A stretch of 64,000 nucleotides of DNA from Ruminiclostridium papyrosolvens DSM 2782 (GTDB lineage Bacteria; Bacillota; Clostridia; Acetivibrionales; DSM-1351): NCBI RefSeq assembly GCF_029318685.1, contig NZ_CP119677.1:1426001-1490000 (forward strand). The letters run 5' to 3'. Shown one piece after another: positions 35,760 to 44,925 of this stretch. How positions within the stretch are numbered: the first letter of the stretch is position 1; every line of letters starts with the position of its first letter. A model generated the notes under the pieces. The model made no database searches and was not told the origin of the DNA. It saw only the letters and a list, made by a program, of their open reading frames with translations. The translations under genes were made by a program, and so were the position numbers.

Positions 35760-36221
35760 ATGAGCACAAACAAACTTGGCAAGCAGAAACACATAGCATT
35801 AATAGCACACGATAACAGAAAAGAAGACTTGATTAGCTGGGCAAAAAGCAAGTCAGACATACTTTGCAGACATTTTTTATGTGGTACGGGTACAACAGCA
35901 AAAATGATTACCGAAAAAACAGGTTTGCCGGTTAAGAAATTTAAAAGCGGACCTCTTGGAGGCGATCAACAGATAGGTGCGTGCATTGCCAATGGTGAAG
36001 TGGACTTTATGATATTCTTCTGGGATCCCCTTACTTCACAGCCACATGATCCTGATGTAAAGGCATTGCTTAGAATAGCCGTTTTGTATGATATTCCGGT
36101 TGCAATGAATCAGTCAACTGCTGATTTTCTCCTGACCTCAAACCTGATGGAAGACGACTATGAAAGGAATGTAGTGGATTACTACAGTCGCTTGAGGAAG
36201 GAACATTTCGGAGGGCTCTGA
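35760..36221 (+). CDS. mgsA: Methylglyoxal synthase
   Basis: Converts dihydroxyacetone phosphate to methylglyoxal and phosphate, a bypass of lower glycolysis; 153 residues as usual for the family. Marks are ALIAHDNRKEDLI (substrate phosphate and His/Asp), GTGTT, KSGPLGGDQQIGA with the catalytic Asp, and FFWDPLTSQPHDPDVKAL. The longest frame starts at 35721, but CAGGGGG lies before the ATG at 35760. It sits between iorB and a phenylacetate-CoA-ligase-like gene, an unusual partner for an arylpyruvate oxidoreductase. Confidence 0.95.
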   Translation: MSTNKLGKQKHIALIAHDNRKEDLISWAKSKSDILCRHFLCGTGTTAKMITEKTGLPVKKFKSGPLGGDQQIGACIANGEVDFMIFFWDPLTSQPHDPDVKALLRIAVLYDIPVAMNQSTADFLLTSNLMEDDYERNVVDYYSRLRKEHFGGL

Positions 36222-36235
36222 TTTTATCAAAGCCA

Positions 36236-36264
36236 TAGACATTAAATGCAAAAATTTGTATAAT
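36236..36264 (+). promoter_or_regulatory. Promoter of the CoA-ligase gene
   Basis: TAGACA (36236-36241) and TATAAT (36259-36264) are 17 nt apart, 34 nt upstream of the ligase start. The gene can therefore be transcribed apart from iorAB-mgsA. Confidence 0.75.
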
Positions 36265-36297
36265 AAAGAAAAATAATAAAGAGAAGAGATGAGCTAG

Positions 36298-37539
36298 ATG
36301 AGAATAGACCAGTTTGATTTATTAAAAAAATTACTGGTAAACATAAGTCAAAACAGTCCTTTTTATAAGGATAAATTTCAAAAAAGCGGTGTAAACATTG
36401 ATGATATAAAGTCCCTTGAAGAGATAAAAAATCTTCCTTTTACAGTTAAGGAAGAGCTTAGAGATGCTTATCCACTGGGATTACAGTCCGTACCCGATGA
36501 ACAGATTGTCAGGATACATTCGTCATCAGGAACCACAGGCAAGCCGATAATAATACCGTACACAGCTCAGGATGTTTCAGACTGGGCAGAAATGATGTCA
36601 AGAAGCTTTAGCATAGCAGGAGTAACCCCCCTTGACAGGGTACAGATTACTCCCGGCTATGGACTTTGGACAGCGGGTATAGGCTTTCAGGCAGGTGCAG
36701 AAAAACTTGGTGCAATGGCTGTTCCCATGGGACCCGGCAATACAGATAAACAGCTCCAGATGATGATGGACTTGAAATCAACTGTTATTATCGGAACATC
36801 ATCATATGCACTTGTACTGGCGGAAGAGGTTGAAAAAAGAGGAATAGGCTCTGATATTCATTTAAGGAAAGGCATCATAGGCTCAGAACGTTGGGGAGAA
36901 AAAATGAGACAGCGTATCAAAAATGAGCTTAACATTGATATTTATGATATTTACGGGCTTACAGAGATTTATGGACCTGGTATAGCCATAGATTGTCCTT
37001 GCCATGACGGAATGCATTATTACGATGATTACCTTTACTTTGAGATAATTGACCCTGTAACCGAGGAGGTTCTTCCGGTAGGAGAGGTTGGCGAGTTGGT
37101 AATAACCACTCTCAGAAAAGAAGGCGCACCGCTGCTTAGATACAGAACAAGAGATTTGACCAGAATTATTCCGGGTGAATGCAAGTGTGGTATGGAGTAT
37201 CCGCGTATTGACAGAATTATTGGTCGTACTGATGATATGGTTAAGGTAAAGGGAGTCAATATCTATCCCGGACAGATTGACGAAATATTAAAGGATGTTG
37301 ACGGAGCAAGCAGTGAGTACCAGATTATTATTGACCATTTGAATGGAAAGGATGTTATGACACTCAAGGTTGAATATAATTCCGACGGCGATACGGAGCG
37401 TGAGGAAATCGAATCCAACATCGTTGACTTATTTAAGAAAAGAATCGGAATACATATTATAGCCGAGGCAAGTCGCATTGGCAGCCTTCCCAGAAGCGAA
37501 AAAAAGAGTAAGAGAATTATTGACTACAGGCATAGCTAA
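36298..37539 (+). CDS. Phenylacetate-CoA ligase family protein
   Basis: AMP-forming acyl-CoA ligase of 413 residues, PaaK size and pattern: HSSSGTTGKPI is the P-loop, YGLTEIYGPG the adenine motif, YRTRDLT and DRIIGRTDDMVKVKGVNI the hinge, and KSKRI near the end contains the catalytic Lys region. Beside iorAB, it fits interconversion of arylacetates and aryl-CoA: the oxidoreductase makes aryl-CoA, which this enzyme could turn into arylacetate with ATP gain, or supply in the reverse direction. Confidence 0.92.
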   Translation: MRIDQFDLLKKLLVNISQNSPFYKDKFQKSGVNIDDIKSLEEIKNLPFTVKEELRDAYPLGLQSVPDEQIVRIHSSSGTTGKPIIIPYTAQDVSDWAEMMSRSFSIAGVTPLDRVQITPGYGLWTAGIGFQAGAEKLGAMAVPMGPGNTDKQLQMMMDLKSTVIIGTSSYALVLAEEVEKRGIGSDIHLRKGIIGSERWGEKMRQRIKNELNIDIYDIYGLTEIYGPGIAIDCPCHDGMHYYDDYLYFEIIDPVTEEVLPVGEVGELVITTLRKEGAPLLRYRTRDLTRIIPGECKCGMEYPRIDRIIGRTDDMVKVKGVNIYPGQIDEILKDVDGASSEYQIIIDHLNGKDVMTLKVEYNSDGDTEREEIESNIVDLFKKRIGIHIIAEASRIGSLPRSEKKSKRIIDYRHS

Positions 37540-37560
37540 ATAAATTATATAGAACACAAG

Positions 37561-37597
37561 AGGCAGTTTGCTTAAATAAGCAGGCTGTCTTTTTTTG
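37561..37597 (+). terminator. Terminator after the CoA-ligase gene
   Basis: AGGCAGTTTGCTT pairs with AAGCAGGCTGTCT (three G-U pairs), loop AAAT, then eight T. Confidence 0.85.
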
Positions 37598-37720
37598 CTA
37601 TTTTTATGTTCTCAACCATTTACAGATTGTTCACAATTCAAACACAGGGAAAACATAAAAATTTAATAGTATTTTAGTAAAAGATTTATGTATTTTACTT
37701 ATTTTGAAGAGGTGGATTTA

Positions 37721-39658
37721 ATGGGGAAAGGTACTATAAAGTGGAGTCGTAAAAAAATTATTACACTTGTAATATCACTGATGGTCGTTTTGGCTGTGGC
37801 AGTGGGTATATTCCTTGTAGTAAAACAAAGGGAATCAAAGAGTACAACAGCATCGGCAAAAAGGATGACCCAAGTAACAAGGGGTAATATGGAAGTAAGT
37901 CTTTCTGGATCAGGAACAATTGAGTCTGCCAGTACATCAGATGTTATGTCAAATGTTCAGGGCAAAATAATCAAGTCCTACAAAAAAGTAGGGGACACCG
38001 TAAAAAAGGGTGATCTCCTTTATGAAATGGATGATACAGACGCAAAGCTTCAGATTCAGAAAATCCAGAATTCTATTGAACAGCAGCAGTTGAGCGAAAG
38101 CAATACTTCAAAAAACTACTCAAATATGTCGGTGACTGCACCCTTTAGCGGTAAGGTAACCGGCGTCTCAGCAGTAAAAGGTGACAATGTAAACAACGGA
38201 ATGAGTCTTTTTACGATTACAGATACATCAAAGCTTAAGTTATCAGTTCCGTTAAGTACGGCAAATATTCCTTTTGTAAAAATTGGACAGTCGGTCAAGG
38301 TTAATCTACAGCAATTTACAGATACCATAAGCGGTGTAGTTACAGAAATCGGTGATAACACTCATACTGCAGCTACAGGAGGAATGGTAAGAGATGTGAC
38401 AGTTACGGTAAATAATCCGGGAACATTGACAGATGAATCAATGGCCAGCAGTGTTGATTTCAAACTTACTAATGGTACAGAGGTAAGTTCAAAAGAGGAA
38501 AGCAGATTTTCCTATGCGAGCAGAGAAACAGTGAAAGCACAGGCACAGGGCTCTTTGTCAGCAGTAAATGTTAAAGAAAATCAGTTTGTTAAAAAAGGTG
38601 ACTTACTGGTAAGAATTGAAAATGACCAATTGCAATTGACCTTCAAAACTGACAGTCTCAAGATGCAGGATCTCCAAAATCAACTGGATGCCGCACAAAA
38701 GCAGCTGGAAGACTATAAAATTCTTTCATCCATAGATGGTACCGTTACGGCACTGACATATAAAACGGGAGATAGTGTAAAATCCGGAGATACCCTTATT
38801 AGTTTACGTGACTTCAATCAAATGCAGTTTGTTATTCCTATAGATGAACTTGATATATCAAAAATTAAAGTTGGACAAAAGGCAACCGTCACAGTAGATG
38901 CACTGCCGGAAACAACCAAACAACCTCTTGACGGTGAAGTCATTAGCAGAGCAATGGAAGGTACTTCATCAAATGGAGTGGCTACCTACAATGTTACTAT
39001 AAAAATAAACGAAACCGAGAACCTGCTGGCAGGAATGAATGCTAATGCAAATATTATTCTGAACAAATCGGATAATGCACTTAGAATTCCCCTCGAAGCG
39101 GTAACTAAAATGGGAGACAGGTCCTATGTGAGAGTAATATCAAATGGTGAAGAAGGCCAGTCTGACTCTGAAAGCAGTGCCTCCGGGGGATATAGGAGTG
39201 GTGCGGGAGGCTTTGACCGCAGCAGTAATAAAACCGGTTCGGAGAGCAATGGAAGAGCCAGAATGTCGGCAGGATTTACTCAGAATCAGGAGTATTATAA
39301 GGACACTGTCATGAAACAAATAGAAGTAGGGCTGAATAATGACGAATTTGTTGAAGTAGTGAGCGGACTTGAAGAAGGAGAAACAGTTGTGCTTCCTCCC
39401 TTAGTAACAAGTACTGCTAACGGAAATACCAACACACAGGGAGGTTTTGGTATTGGAGGCTTCAGCGGTATGGGAGGCATGAACCGTTCTATGGGCGGAA
39501 ACTTCGGAGGCGGAAGCAGCAACAGAAGCACAGGCAGAACTTCAGGCAGCGGAAATTCAGGAACAAGTAATTCAGGAGGCAATGTATCCGGTAATAATCC
39601 AGGAGCAAATAAATCCGGAGGTAATTCCGGCAGCAAACAACCCATGGGAGGAAACTAG
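37721..39658 (+). CDS. MacA-like periplasmic-adaptor-type efflux protein
   Basis: 645 residues. One N-terminal membrane anchor (about 10-32) is followed by two biotinyl-lipoyl-like halves and beta-barrel regions of the HlyD/RND-adaptor family (VKKGDLLYEMDDTDAKLQIQ; YKILSSIDGTVTALTYKTGD). The last 100 residues are very rich in Gly, Ser and Asn with NRSMGG-type repeats and look disordered. The ATG at 37721 has GAGGTGG in front, unlike the ATG at 37688. It precedes MacB-type ATPase and permease genes, so it is probably the extracellular adaptor of that exporter. Confidence 0.9.
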   Translation: MGKGTIKWSRKKIITLVISLMVVLAVAVGIFLVVKQRESKSTTASAKRMTQVTRGNMEVSLSGSGTIESASTSDVMSNVQGKIIKSYKKVGDTVKKGDLLYEMDDTDAKLQIQKIQNSIEQQQLSESNTSKNYSNMSVTAPFSGKVTGVSAVKGDNVNNGMSLFTITDTSKLKLSVPLSTANIPFVKIGQSVKVNLQQFTDTISGVVTEIGDNTHTAATGGMVRDVTVTVNNPGTLTDESMASSVDFKLTNGTEVSSKEESRFSYASRETVKAQAQGSLSAVNVKENQFVKKGDLLVRIENDQLQLTFKTDSLKMQDLQNQLDAAQKQLEDYKILSSIDGTVTALTYKTGDSVKSGDTLISLRDFNQMQFVIPIDELDISKIKVGQKATVTVDALPETTKQPLDGEVISRAMEGTSSNGVATYNVTIKINETENLLAGMNANANIILNKSDNALRIPLEAVTKMGDRSYVRVISNGEEGQSDSESSASGGYRSGAGGFDRSSNKTGSESNGRARMSAGFTQNQEYYKDTVMKQIEVGLNNDEFVEVVSGLEEGETVVLPPLVTSTANGNTNTQGGFGIGGFSGMGGMNRSMGGNFGGGSSNRSTGRTSGSGNSGTSNSGGNVSGNNPGANKSGGNSGSKQPMGGN

Positions 39659-39703
39659 ACAAAAAACCGGCCTGTTAATGCAGGCATTGGAGGCTAAAAA
39701 GTA

Positions 39704-40381
39704 ATGATACAAATATCTGATATGTGTAAAATATATAACATGGGAGATAATTCCATTTACGCACTGAATAATGTCTCACTGCATATTTATAAGCACGAAT
39801 TTGTTGCTATTGTGGGACCGTCCGGGTCAGGAAAGTCTACCTTGATGAATATGCTGGGATGTCTGGATGTACCTACAACCGGAAATTATGTTTTAGACGG
39901 GCATGAGGTCAGCAAGTTAAACGACAGCCAGCTTGCTGAAATAAGAAATAAAAAAATAGGCTTTATTTTTCAGGGCTTTAACCTTCTGAAAAAGCTTACG
40001 GCTATTGAAAATGTGGAACTTCCATTAATCTATCAGGGTATAGGCCACAAGGAAAGGCATAGAAGAAGTGTAGAAGCGTTAGAACTGGTGGGATTGGGAG
40101 ATAGAATTTACCACACACCGAATGAATTGTCAGGAGGTCAGCAGCAAAGAGTCGCAATAGCACGTGCACTTGTAAGCAATCCACCCCTAATTCTGGCAGA
40201 TGAACCTACCGGAAACCTGGATACTAAATCAGGTATGGAAATTATGAAGACCTTACACGAACTTCATAAAAAGGGAAATACAATTGTACTGATAACCCAT
40301 GATAACAATGTAGCTGCTCAGGCTCAAAGAATTATTAATATTCAGGATGGCATGATTACCGAGGATAAGGAGGCGGTGTAG
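39704..40381 (+). CDS. MacB/LolD-type ABC ATP-binding protein
   Basis: 225 residues: Walker [11 protein letters not shown]-loop FIFQGFNLL, signature LSGGQQQR, Walker [11 protein letters not shown], switch His LITHDNN. It ends right before the permease ATG (the stop is adjacent), so the two are tightly co-translated. It powers the FtsX-type permease next to it. Confidence 0.95.
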   Translation: MIQISDMCKIYNMGDNSIYALNNVSLHIYKHEFVAIVGPSGSGKSTLMNMLGCLDVPTTGNYVLDGHEVSKLNDSQLAEIRNKKIGFIFQGFNLLKKLTAIENVELPLIYQGIGHKERHRRSVEALELVGLGDRIYHTPNELSGGQQQRVAIARALVSNPPLILADEPTGNLDTKSGMEIMKTLHELHKKGNTIVLITHDNNVAAQAQRIINIQDGMITEDKEAV

Positions 40382-41560
40382 ATGGGTTTTTTTCAAGCCT
40401 ATAAAATGGCTTTGAAAAGTATATCAGGCAATAAGGTAAGAGCATTTCTTACAATGTTGGGAGTAATAATAGGTGTGGGCTCCGTTATAACCGCTGTGGC
40501 ATTTGCTCAGGGAAGTACTAAAAGTATAACGGATTCAATTGAAGGACTGGGCAGTAACCTTATATCAATAAATATTACAGGAAGAAACAGCAACAGAAAT
40601 ATAACCTATGACGAACTTAAAACTTTTGCAGATGAAAATTCAAAGGATATCAGTATGATAGCTCCTGTAGTAAACGGCAGTATGACATTGAAGGCGGGGA
40701 CAAAAAGCAGAAATACAACGGTGGTTGGAACAAGTGAAGAGTATGAGTATATAAGGAGCAGACACGTACAGTCAGGACGTTTTATTTTATCCTTTGACAA
40801 TGATTACAAGCTGAAAACCGCAGTAATAGGAACTGCGGTTGCCAATGACCTGTTTACGGGACAGAATCCTGTAGGTCAGACACTGAAAATAAACGGACAG
40901 GTGTTCAAAGTAGTAGGTGTACTCCAACAGATTGACGGAGGACATGATTCATCTAGTGATGATCAGGTAATCATTCCGGTTACGGTTGCACAAAGATTAA
41001 GCAAAAACGGCAGAATATCCAACTTTACGGTACAGGCTGCAGACGCTGTTTCTGTAGAAACTGCCATGGCGAAGCTCAATGTATACTTAACAGGAATTTA
41101 CGGCAGTGCAGATGCATTTACGGTAACTAATCAAGCACAGATGCTGTCCACTCTGAATTCAATAACGGATACACTTATGGTGGTTCTTGGCGGTATTGCA
41201 GCCATTTCACTTATAGTAGGTGGAATCGGAATCATGAACATAATGTTGGTTTCGGTTACGGAAAGAACCAGAGAGATAGGTATTAGAAAAGCAATAGGTG
41301 CCAAGCGTAAAAATATTCTGATACAGTTTTTAATTGAGGCAATTATGATAACAGGAATTGGCGGTGTCTTGGGGATTTTAATCGGGTTGTTCTGCATACG
41401 GTTTATAATTGGAGGATTCAATATAACCACTCCGGTATATTCACCTTTCTGGATGCTGCTTTCCTTTGGAATATCGCTGGGTGTGGGTGTTATATTCGGT
41501 ATGTTTCCCGCATACAAAGCTGCAAGGCTTAACCCCATAGAGGCACTTAGATTTGAATAG
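40382..41560 (+). CDS. MacB-type ABC permease
   Basis: 392 residues, four membrane segments. Segment one is around residues 20-42, then a MacB periplasmic-type domain (about 45-260) and three C-terminal segments with the family coupling sequence VTERTREIGIRKAIGAKRKN. GGAGGCGGTG precedes the ATG. With the adaptor and ATPase it forms a Gram-positive MacAB-like exporter; substrate unknown. An SLH protein gene follows after 26 nt. Confidence 0.94.
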   Translation: MGFFQAYKMALKSISGNKVRAFLTMLGVIIGVGSVITAVAFAQGSTKSITDSIEGLGSNLISINITGRNSNRNITYDELKTFADENSKDISMIAPVVNGSMTLKAGTKSRNTTVVGTSEEYEYIRSRHVQSGRFILSFDNDYKLKTAVIGTAVANDLFTGQNPVGQTLKINGQVFKVVGVLQQIDGGHDSSSDDQVIIPVTVAQRLSKNGRISNFTVQAADAVSVETAMAKLNVYLTGIYGSADAFTVTNQAQMLSTLNSITDTLMVVLGGIAAISLIVGGIGIMNIMLVSVTERTREIGIRKAIGAKRKNILIQFLIEAIMITGIGGVLGILIGLFCIRFIIGGFNITTPVYSPFWMLLSFGISLGVGVIFGMFPAYKAARLNPIEALRFE

Positions 41561-41586
41561 AAGTAAACTTAACAGGAGGTTAAAAA

Positions 41587-43539
41587 ATGTTCAAAAAGAT
41601 ACTGGCATTAACACTGGCTTTAATTATAGCTTTATCAACAATTGCATTTGCAGCCAATACACCTTCCCAGACTGTATGGAAGGATTCATTAAATGAACTT
41701 AAATCATTGGGAGTAATCACTAATTCGGATTTTAAGACAACGGGGAATATGTCAAGAGCAATATTCTCAAAAATAATAGTAACAGCTACAGGAAATAATG
41801 ATATGGCCAAATCACTTGCAGGCTCATCAACCTTTGCCGATGTATCTGCACAATCAGCTTACTGCGGATATATAAATGCAGCCATTAAAAAGGGCTACAT
41901 GTCCGCATTGGCAGACGGAAGCTTCAGACCCAATAATGCACTTACAATGGCTCAAATATGTACTGCTGTTATCAGGGCTTTGGGATACACAGACAGCGAC
42001 ATTGCAGGAGGATGGCCCGGAGGATATATAGAAAAAGCGACAAACCTTGGTATCACAAAAGACTTTGCCTTGAAAAGCGGGGACTCAGTTCCTATAACTA
42101 CCGCAATAGTAATTGTTGACAGAATGATGAATACATACATAAAGAGGGTAAACTCAGGAGATGAAGATAAAACCCTAAAAGATTCCATAGGTTTGGTTGA
42201 CGACCAGAGCAACCTTACATATGGAAAACCTGAAATTGCATTTAATTTTAGGCCAAGCACAAAGAAGCTGGGAAGTATAACTTTTAATACAAGCTTACCT
42301 ATACTAAAAAACACTGTAAACAATTCAGTTACTCCTGCAGCGAATACTGTAGGAGAATCCATAACTATAAACGATATAAAGGATAAGGACGTTGTCTATC
42401 CCGTATATAACAAGCTGAATATACTTATTTATTACCTTGTTGTAGACAACAAAGTTGACGGACAGATTACAAGCATTCTGCCAAGCAAATATGCGCCCAA
42501 ATCCATAAAAATAAACAGTATAGAATATCAGCTTGGAGATTACGCAAACCTGAGCAGATTCAATTCTTCAAAGGGAGCTTTTAAGGTGGGCGACACAGTA
42601 TCCGTAGTCTTGGGGTATGATGGAAAAATAATTGAAGGGTATTATACCGACAATTCCGACAATAAGGACTATGCATTTGTTCAAAACACCTCAACTGTTG
42701 TATCAAAAGATGCAGCGGACTACGGGAAACTTTATTATACGGTGGATTTAATGCTTATAGATGGTACTACAAAGACCTTTAAGGTAAAAGAGGACCCGGG
42801 GCAATACAAATGGAGGCTGGTAAAATATTCAGCTGTTACAGACGATACAATAACACTGATGAGCCTTAATTATATGACTCCAACAGAGGTTATGTTTGAT
42901 AAATATGAAAAGAAAATTAATCAGAGCTATGCTGCGGATAACATAAAAATATTTAATTACACTGATTCTACAGTGAGACTTGTAAATATAAACGATATTC
43001 CAAACGGAATACTCAGAGCCGGAAAGGTACAGTATATAGGAAATAGCGGTGATTTTTCTGATGTAAATATCATGCTTATAAACGATGTCTTTGAGGAACA
43101 GTATAAAAACTGTGTAGTTCAGAAAATACAAGTCCCTGACGGAAGAGTAAATTCATATACCTACACGTTATTATCAGGTTCAAATAAATATACATATACA
43201 ACGCAGGCTGAAATACCGGGAGCCACTGTCGGAGCAATATTCAAAATGAAAATGTATAATAACAGTATAAATTCTTTTGTACAAATTAAAGACCCTGATG
43301 CTTTGGGCTGGTTTGTTCAGGCTTTAGACAGCAAGCGCATTATGATTAATAACTGGGTTTATATGTTCAATCCTGAAATGACGGTGTATTTAGTAGATTA
43401 CGCAGGAGACATTTCCGTAAAAAAAGTAGCTGATATAGTCACCGGGACAAACGCCGCCTATACCTCAGTTAAGCTTTACTGTGACAGACCTCTCAACAAT
43501 GGTGGAAAGGTTCAGACAATAGTTATAAGTATGAAATAG
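41587..43539 (+). CDS. Secreted SLH-domain protein
   Basis: 650 residues with a signal peptide (cut near AFAANTPS, about residue 22). S-layer-homology repeats fill about residues 30-200 (FADVSAQSAYCGYINAAIKKG and ADGSFRPNNALTMAQICTAV are typical), so the protein probably binds secondary cell-wall polymers. The remaining 450 residues are beta-rich repeats with no family I can name. AGGAGG precedes the ATG. It ends the exporter operon, so it may work with, or be exported near, the MacAB-like complex. Confidence 0.9.
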   Translation: MFKKILALTLALIIALSTIAFAANTPSQTVWKDSLNELKSLGVITNSDFKTTGNMSRAIFSKIIVTATGNNDMAKSLAGSSTFADVSAQSAYCGYINAAIKKGYMSALADGSFRPNNALTMAQICTAVIRALGYTDSDIAGGWPGGYIEKATNLGITKDFALKSGDSVPITTAIVIVDRMMNTYIKRVNSGDEDKTLKDSIGLVDDQSNLTYGKPEIAFNFRPSTKKLGSITFNTSLPILKNTVNNSVTPAANTVGESITINDIKDKDVVYPVYNKLNILIYYLVVDNKVDGQITSILPSKYAPKSIKINSIEYQLGDYANLSRFNSSKGAFKVGDTVSVVLGYDGKIIEGYYTDNSDNKDYAFVQNTSTVVSKDAADYGKLYYTVDLMLIDGTTKTFKVKEDPGQYKWRLVKYSAVTDDTITLMSLNYMTPTEVMFDKYEKKINQSYAADNIKIFNYTDSTVRLVNINDIPNGILRAGKVQYIGNSGDFSDVNIMLINDVFEEQYKNCVVQKIQVPDGRVNSYTYTLLSGSNKYTYTTQAEIPGATVGAIFKMKMYNNSINSFVQIKDPDALGWFVQALDSKRIMINNWVYMFNPEMTVYLVDYAGDISVKKVADIVTGTNAAYTSVKLYCDRPLNNGGKVQTIVISMK

Positions 43540-43573
43540 CTTCATAAAAAATAATAAGAATATTGAAGGCGGA

Positions 43574-43617
43574 AGATGTAACCCTTAGCAGTTATGGCTA
43601 AGGGTTACATCTTTTTT
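43574..43617 (+). terminator. Terminator after the SLH gene
   Basis: A perfect 16-bp stem (43574-43589 with 43597-43612) and a 7-nt loop, followed by six T. Confidence 0.92.
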
Positions 43618-43712
43618 AACTCAGAAATGAGAAAAAAATTTTCCATGGAAAAATTGTATAAATTTGCTGATTTTACTAATAATAATATCAACAACAGCTT
43701 GGAGGTGAAAAA

Positions 43713-43973
43713 ATGAATTCTGATTCAGGTACTTCTGAATGGGAGAAATGGAAATCCAGCCTGGGAAAGGTAGTGAATACAGCAGAGGCAGCAGGCATGT
43801 CGGAGAGGACAGTTGACGGTATTGCATATAGAGTCGGGAACGTACTTAATGCAGTTGCAGATCCAAACAATGTTCATCAACGAGTTTTGAAAGAACTCTG
43901 GAAAGTAGGAGATGATGAAGAAAAAAAGACTCTTGCCAATATGATTGTAAAATTGGTAAAAAGTGATGATTAA
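43713..43973 (+). CDS. DUF3243 family protein
   Basis: 86 residues, cytoplasmic. WEKWKSSLGKVVNTAEAAGM, the run AYRVGNVLNAVADPNN, and VLKELWKVGDDEEKKTLA match the DUF3243 family (YmfJ of Bacillus), small helical proteins of unknown function. TTGGAGG precedes the ATG. It stands alone between two terminated units. Confidence 0.85.
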   Translation: MNSDSGTSEWEKWKSSLGKVVNTAEAAGMSERTVDGIAYRVGNVLNAVADPNNVHQRVLKELWKVGDDEEKKTLANMIVKLVKSDD

Positions 43974-44049
43974 GCTTATTTTAAAAGCCTTATGATCCTA
44001 AACAAAAGGATTATATATAAATTACAAACAATATAGGAGGAAACTTTTT

Positions 44050-44610
44050 ATGAAAAAGATTTTTGCATTAGTTATAACATTAGGTTTAATTTTAAGTATG
44101 GCAGCGTGTAATAAGGCAGGAACTCCGGGGCCTTCAACAACATCACCATCACCGACTGTAAAGACACCAACAACATCATCACCTAGTACATCTACATCTA
44201 CATCCTCTGCTCAAACATCCCCCGGAAAGTCATCTCCATCAGCGTCAACAGCCACTCCTTCAAAGTCAGCACAGGCAGGAAGCTATAAGGATGGAACCTA
44301 TTCTGCAAAAGGTGATGCATGGGAAAATGGACAGGAAGAAGCTATGGTAACTGTTAAGAACGGAAAAATTTCCGACGTATCACTGAAAAGATTAACCAAG
44401 GATGGAAAGGCTGAAGTTGACTATAGTTTGTTTGACGGTAAGGTTCATAATGGAAAACAGTACCCTAATCTTAAAGAATTTAAAGAAACAATGGCAAAGA
44501 ATATGGTTCAAAAACAAAGTGCACAGGTTGACACAATTGCAAGTGCAACAACAACAACAAAGAATTGGACAATTGCAGCACAGAGAGCACTTGATAAAGC
44601 AAAGAAATAA
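44050..44610 (+). CDS. FMN-binding-domain lipoprotein
   Basis: 186 residues. A lipoprotein signal (lipobox SMAAC, Cys about residue 20) is followed by a Ser/Thr/Pro-rich linker of about 55 residues and an FMN-binding-type domain beginning DGTYSAKGDAW, with VTVKNGKISDVSLKRL. The C-terminal DTIASATTTTKNW sits where related domains carry the Ser/Thr that is covalently flavinylated; here the usual GAT is SAT. It is probably an extracytoplasmic electron carrier. No flavin transferase gene (ApbE) is seen nearby. Confidence 0.82.
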   Translation: MKKIFALVITLGLILSMAACNKAGTPGPSTTSPSPTVKTPTTSSPSTSTSTSSAQTSPGKSSPSASTATPSKSAQAGSYKDGTYSAKGDAWENGQEEAMVTVKNGKISDVSLKRLTKDGKAEVDYSLFDGKVHNGKQYPNLKEFKETMAKNMVQKQSAQVDTIASATTTTKNWTIAAQRALDKAKK

Positions 44611-44613
44611 ATC

Positions 44614-44659
44614 AAAAAAATCCGGGAATATAAACATGTATATATTCCCGGATTTTTTT
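44614..44659 (+). terminator. Terminator after the FMN-binding lipoprotein gene
   Basis: A perfect 19-bp inverted repeat (44614-44632 with 44641-44659) containing TCCGGGA and ending in seven T. Confidence 0.93.
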
Positions 44660-44685
44660 ATGGGATTATTGTATAATTATGCATA

Positions 44686-44715
44686 TTGCATTTTTATATT
44701 AAATGGAGTTAAAAT
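44686..44715 (+). promoter_or_regulatory. Promoter of the THF riboswitch/folT transcript
   Basis: TTGCAT (44686-44691) and TAAAAT (44710-44715) with an 18-nt spacer put the transcript start just before the aptamer at 44731. Confidence 0.55.
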
Positions 44716-44730
44716 AAGACCATAAAAACT

Positions 44731-44838
44731 GGCAGAGTAGATTTTTGTGCGTCAAGTGCCGGAAGGACGGGAAGTTGCCTTTCGGACGAAAAGCAATAGC
44801 TTTTATTGTTTGCGGTACAGATTTCGCATTCCGCTGCC
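44731..44838 (+). promoter_or_regulatory. Tetrahydrofolate (THF) riboswitch
   Basis: The sequence has the THF aptamer order: GGCAGAGTAGA at the 5' side, GTGCGTCAAGTGCC, GGGAAGTTGCC, a variable hairpin, then GCGGTACAGATTTCGCATTCC and the closing CTGCC that pairs with GGCAG. It stands upstream of a folate-type ECF gene, the expected target. Downstream, GCCACC can pair with GTGTGGC (44862-44868), which can instead pair with CCACAC (44900-44905) just before the AAGGAGG; this may be the expression switch. The aptamer call is firm; the switching mechanism is inferred. Confidence 0.88.
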
Positions 44839-44925
44839 ACCAAAAAGGGAATACCTCTTTTGTGTGGCTTCAACTATTTTTAGGGGCTTTTTATTTAGTC
44901 CACACATAAAAAGGAGGTATACATA

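Noticed and set aside
39295-39645. Long Pro/Leu-rich frame opposite the MacA-like gene.
   Set aside because: It is the mirror of the Gly/Ser/Asn-rich tail on the other strand and has no ribosome site.
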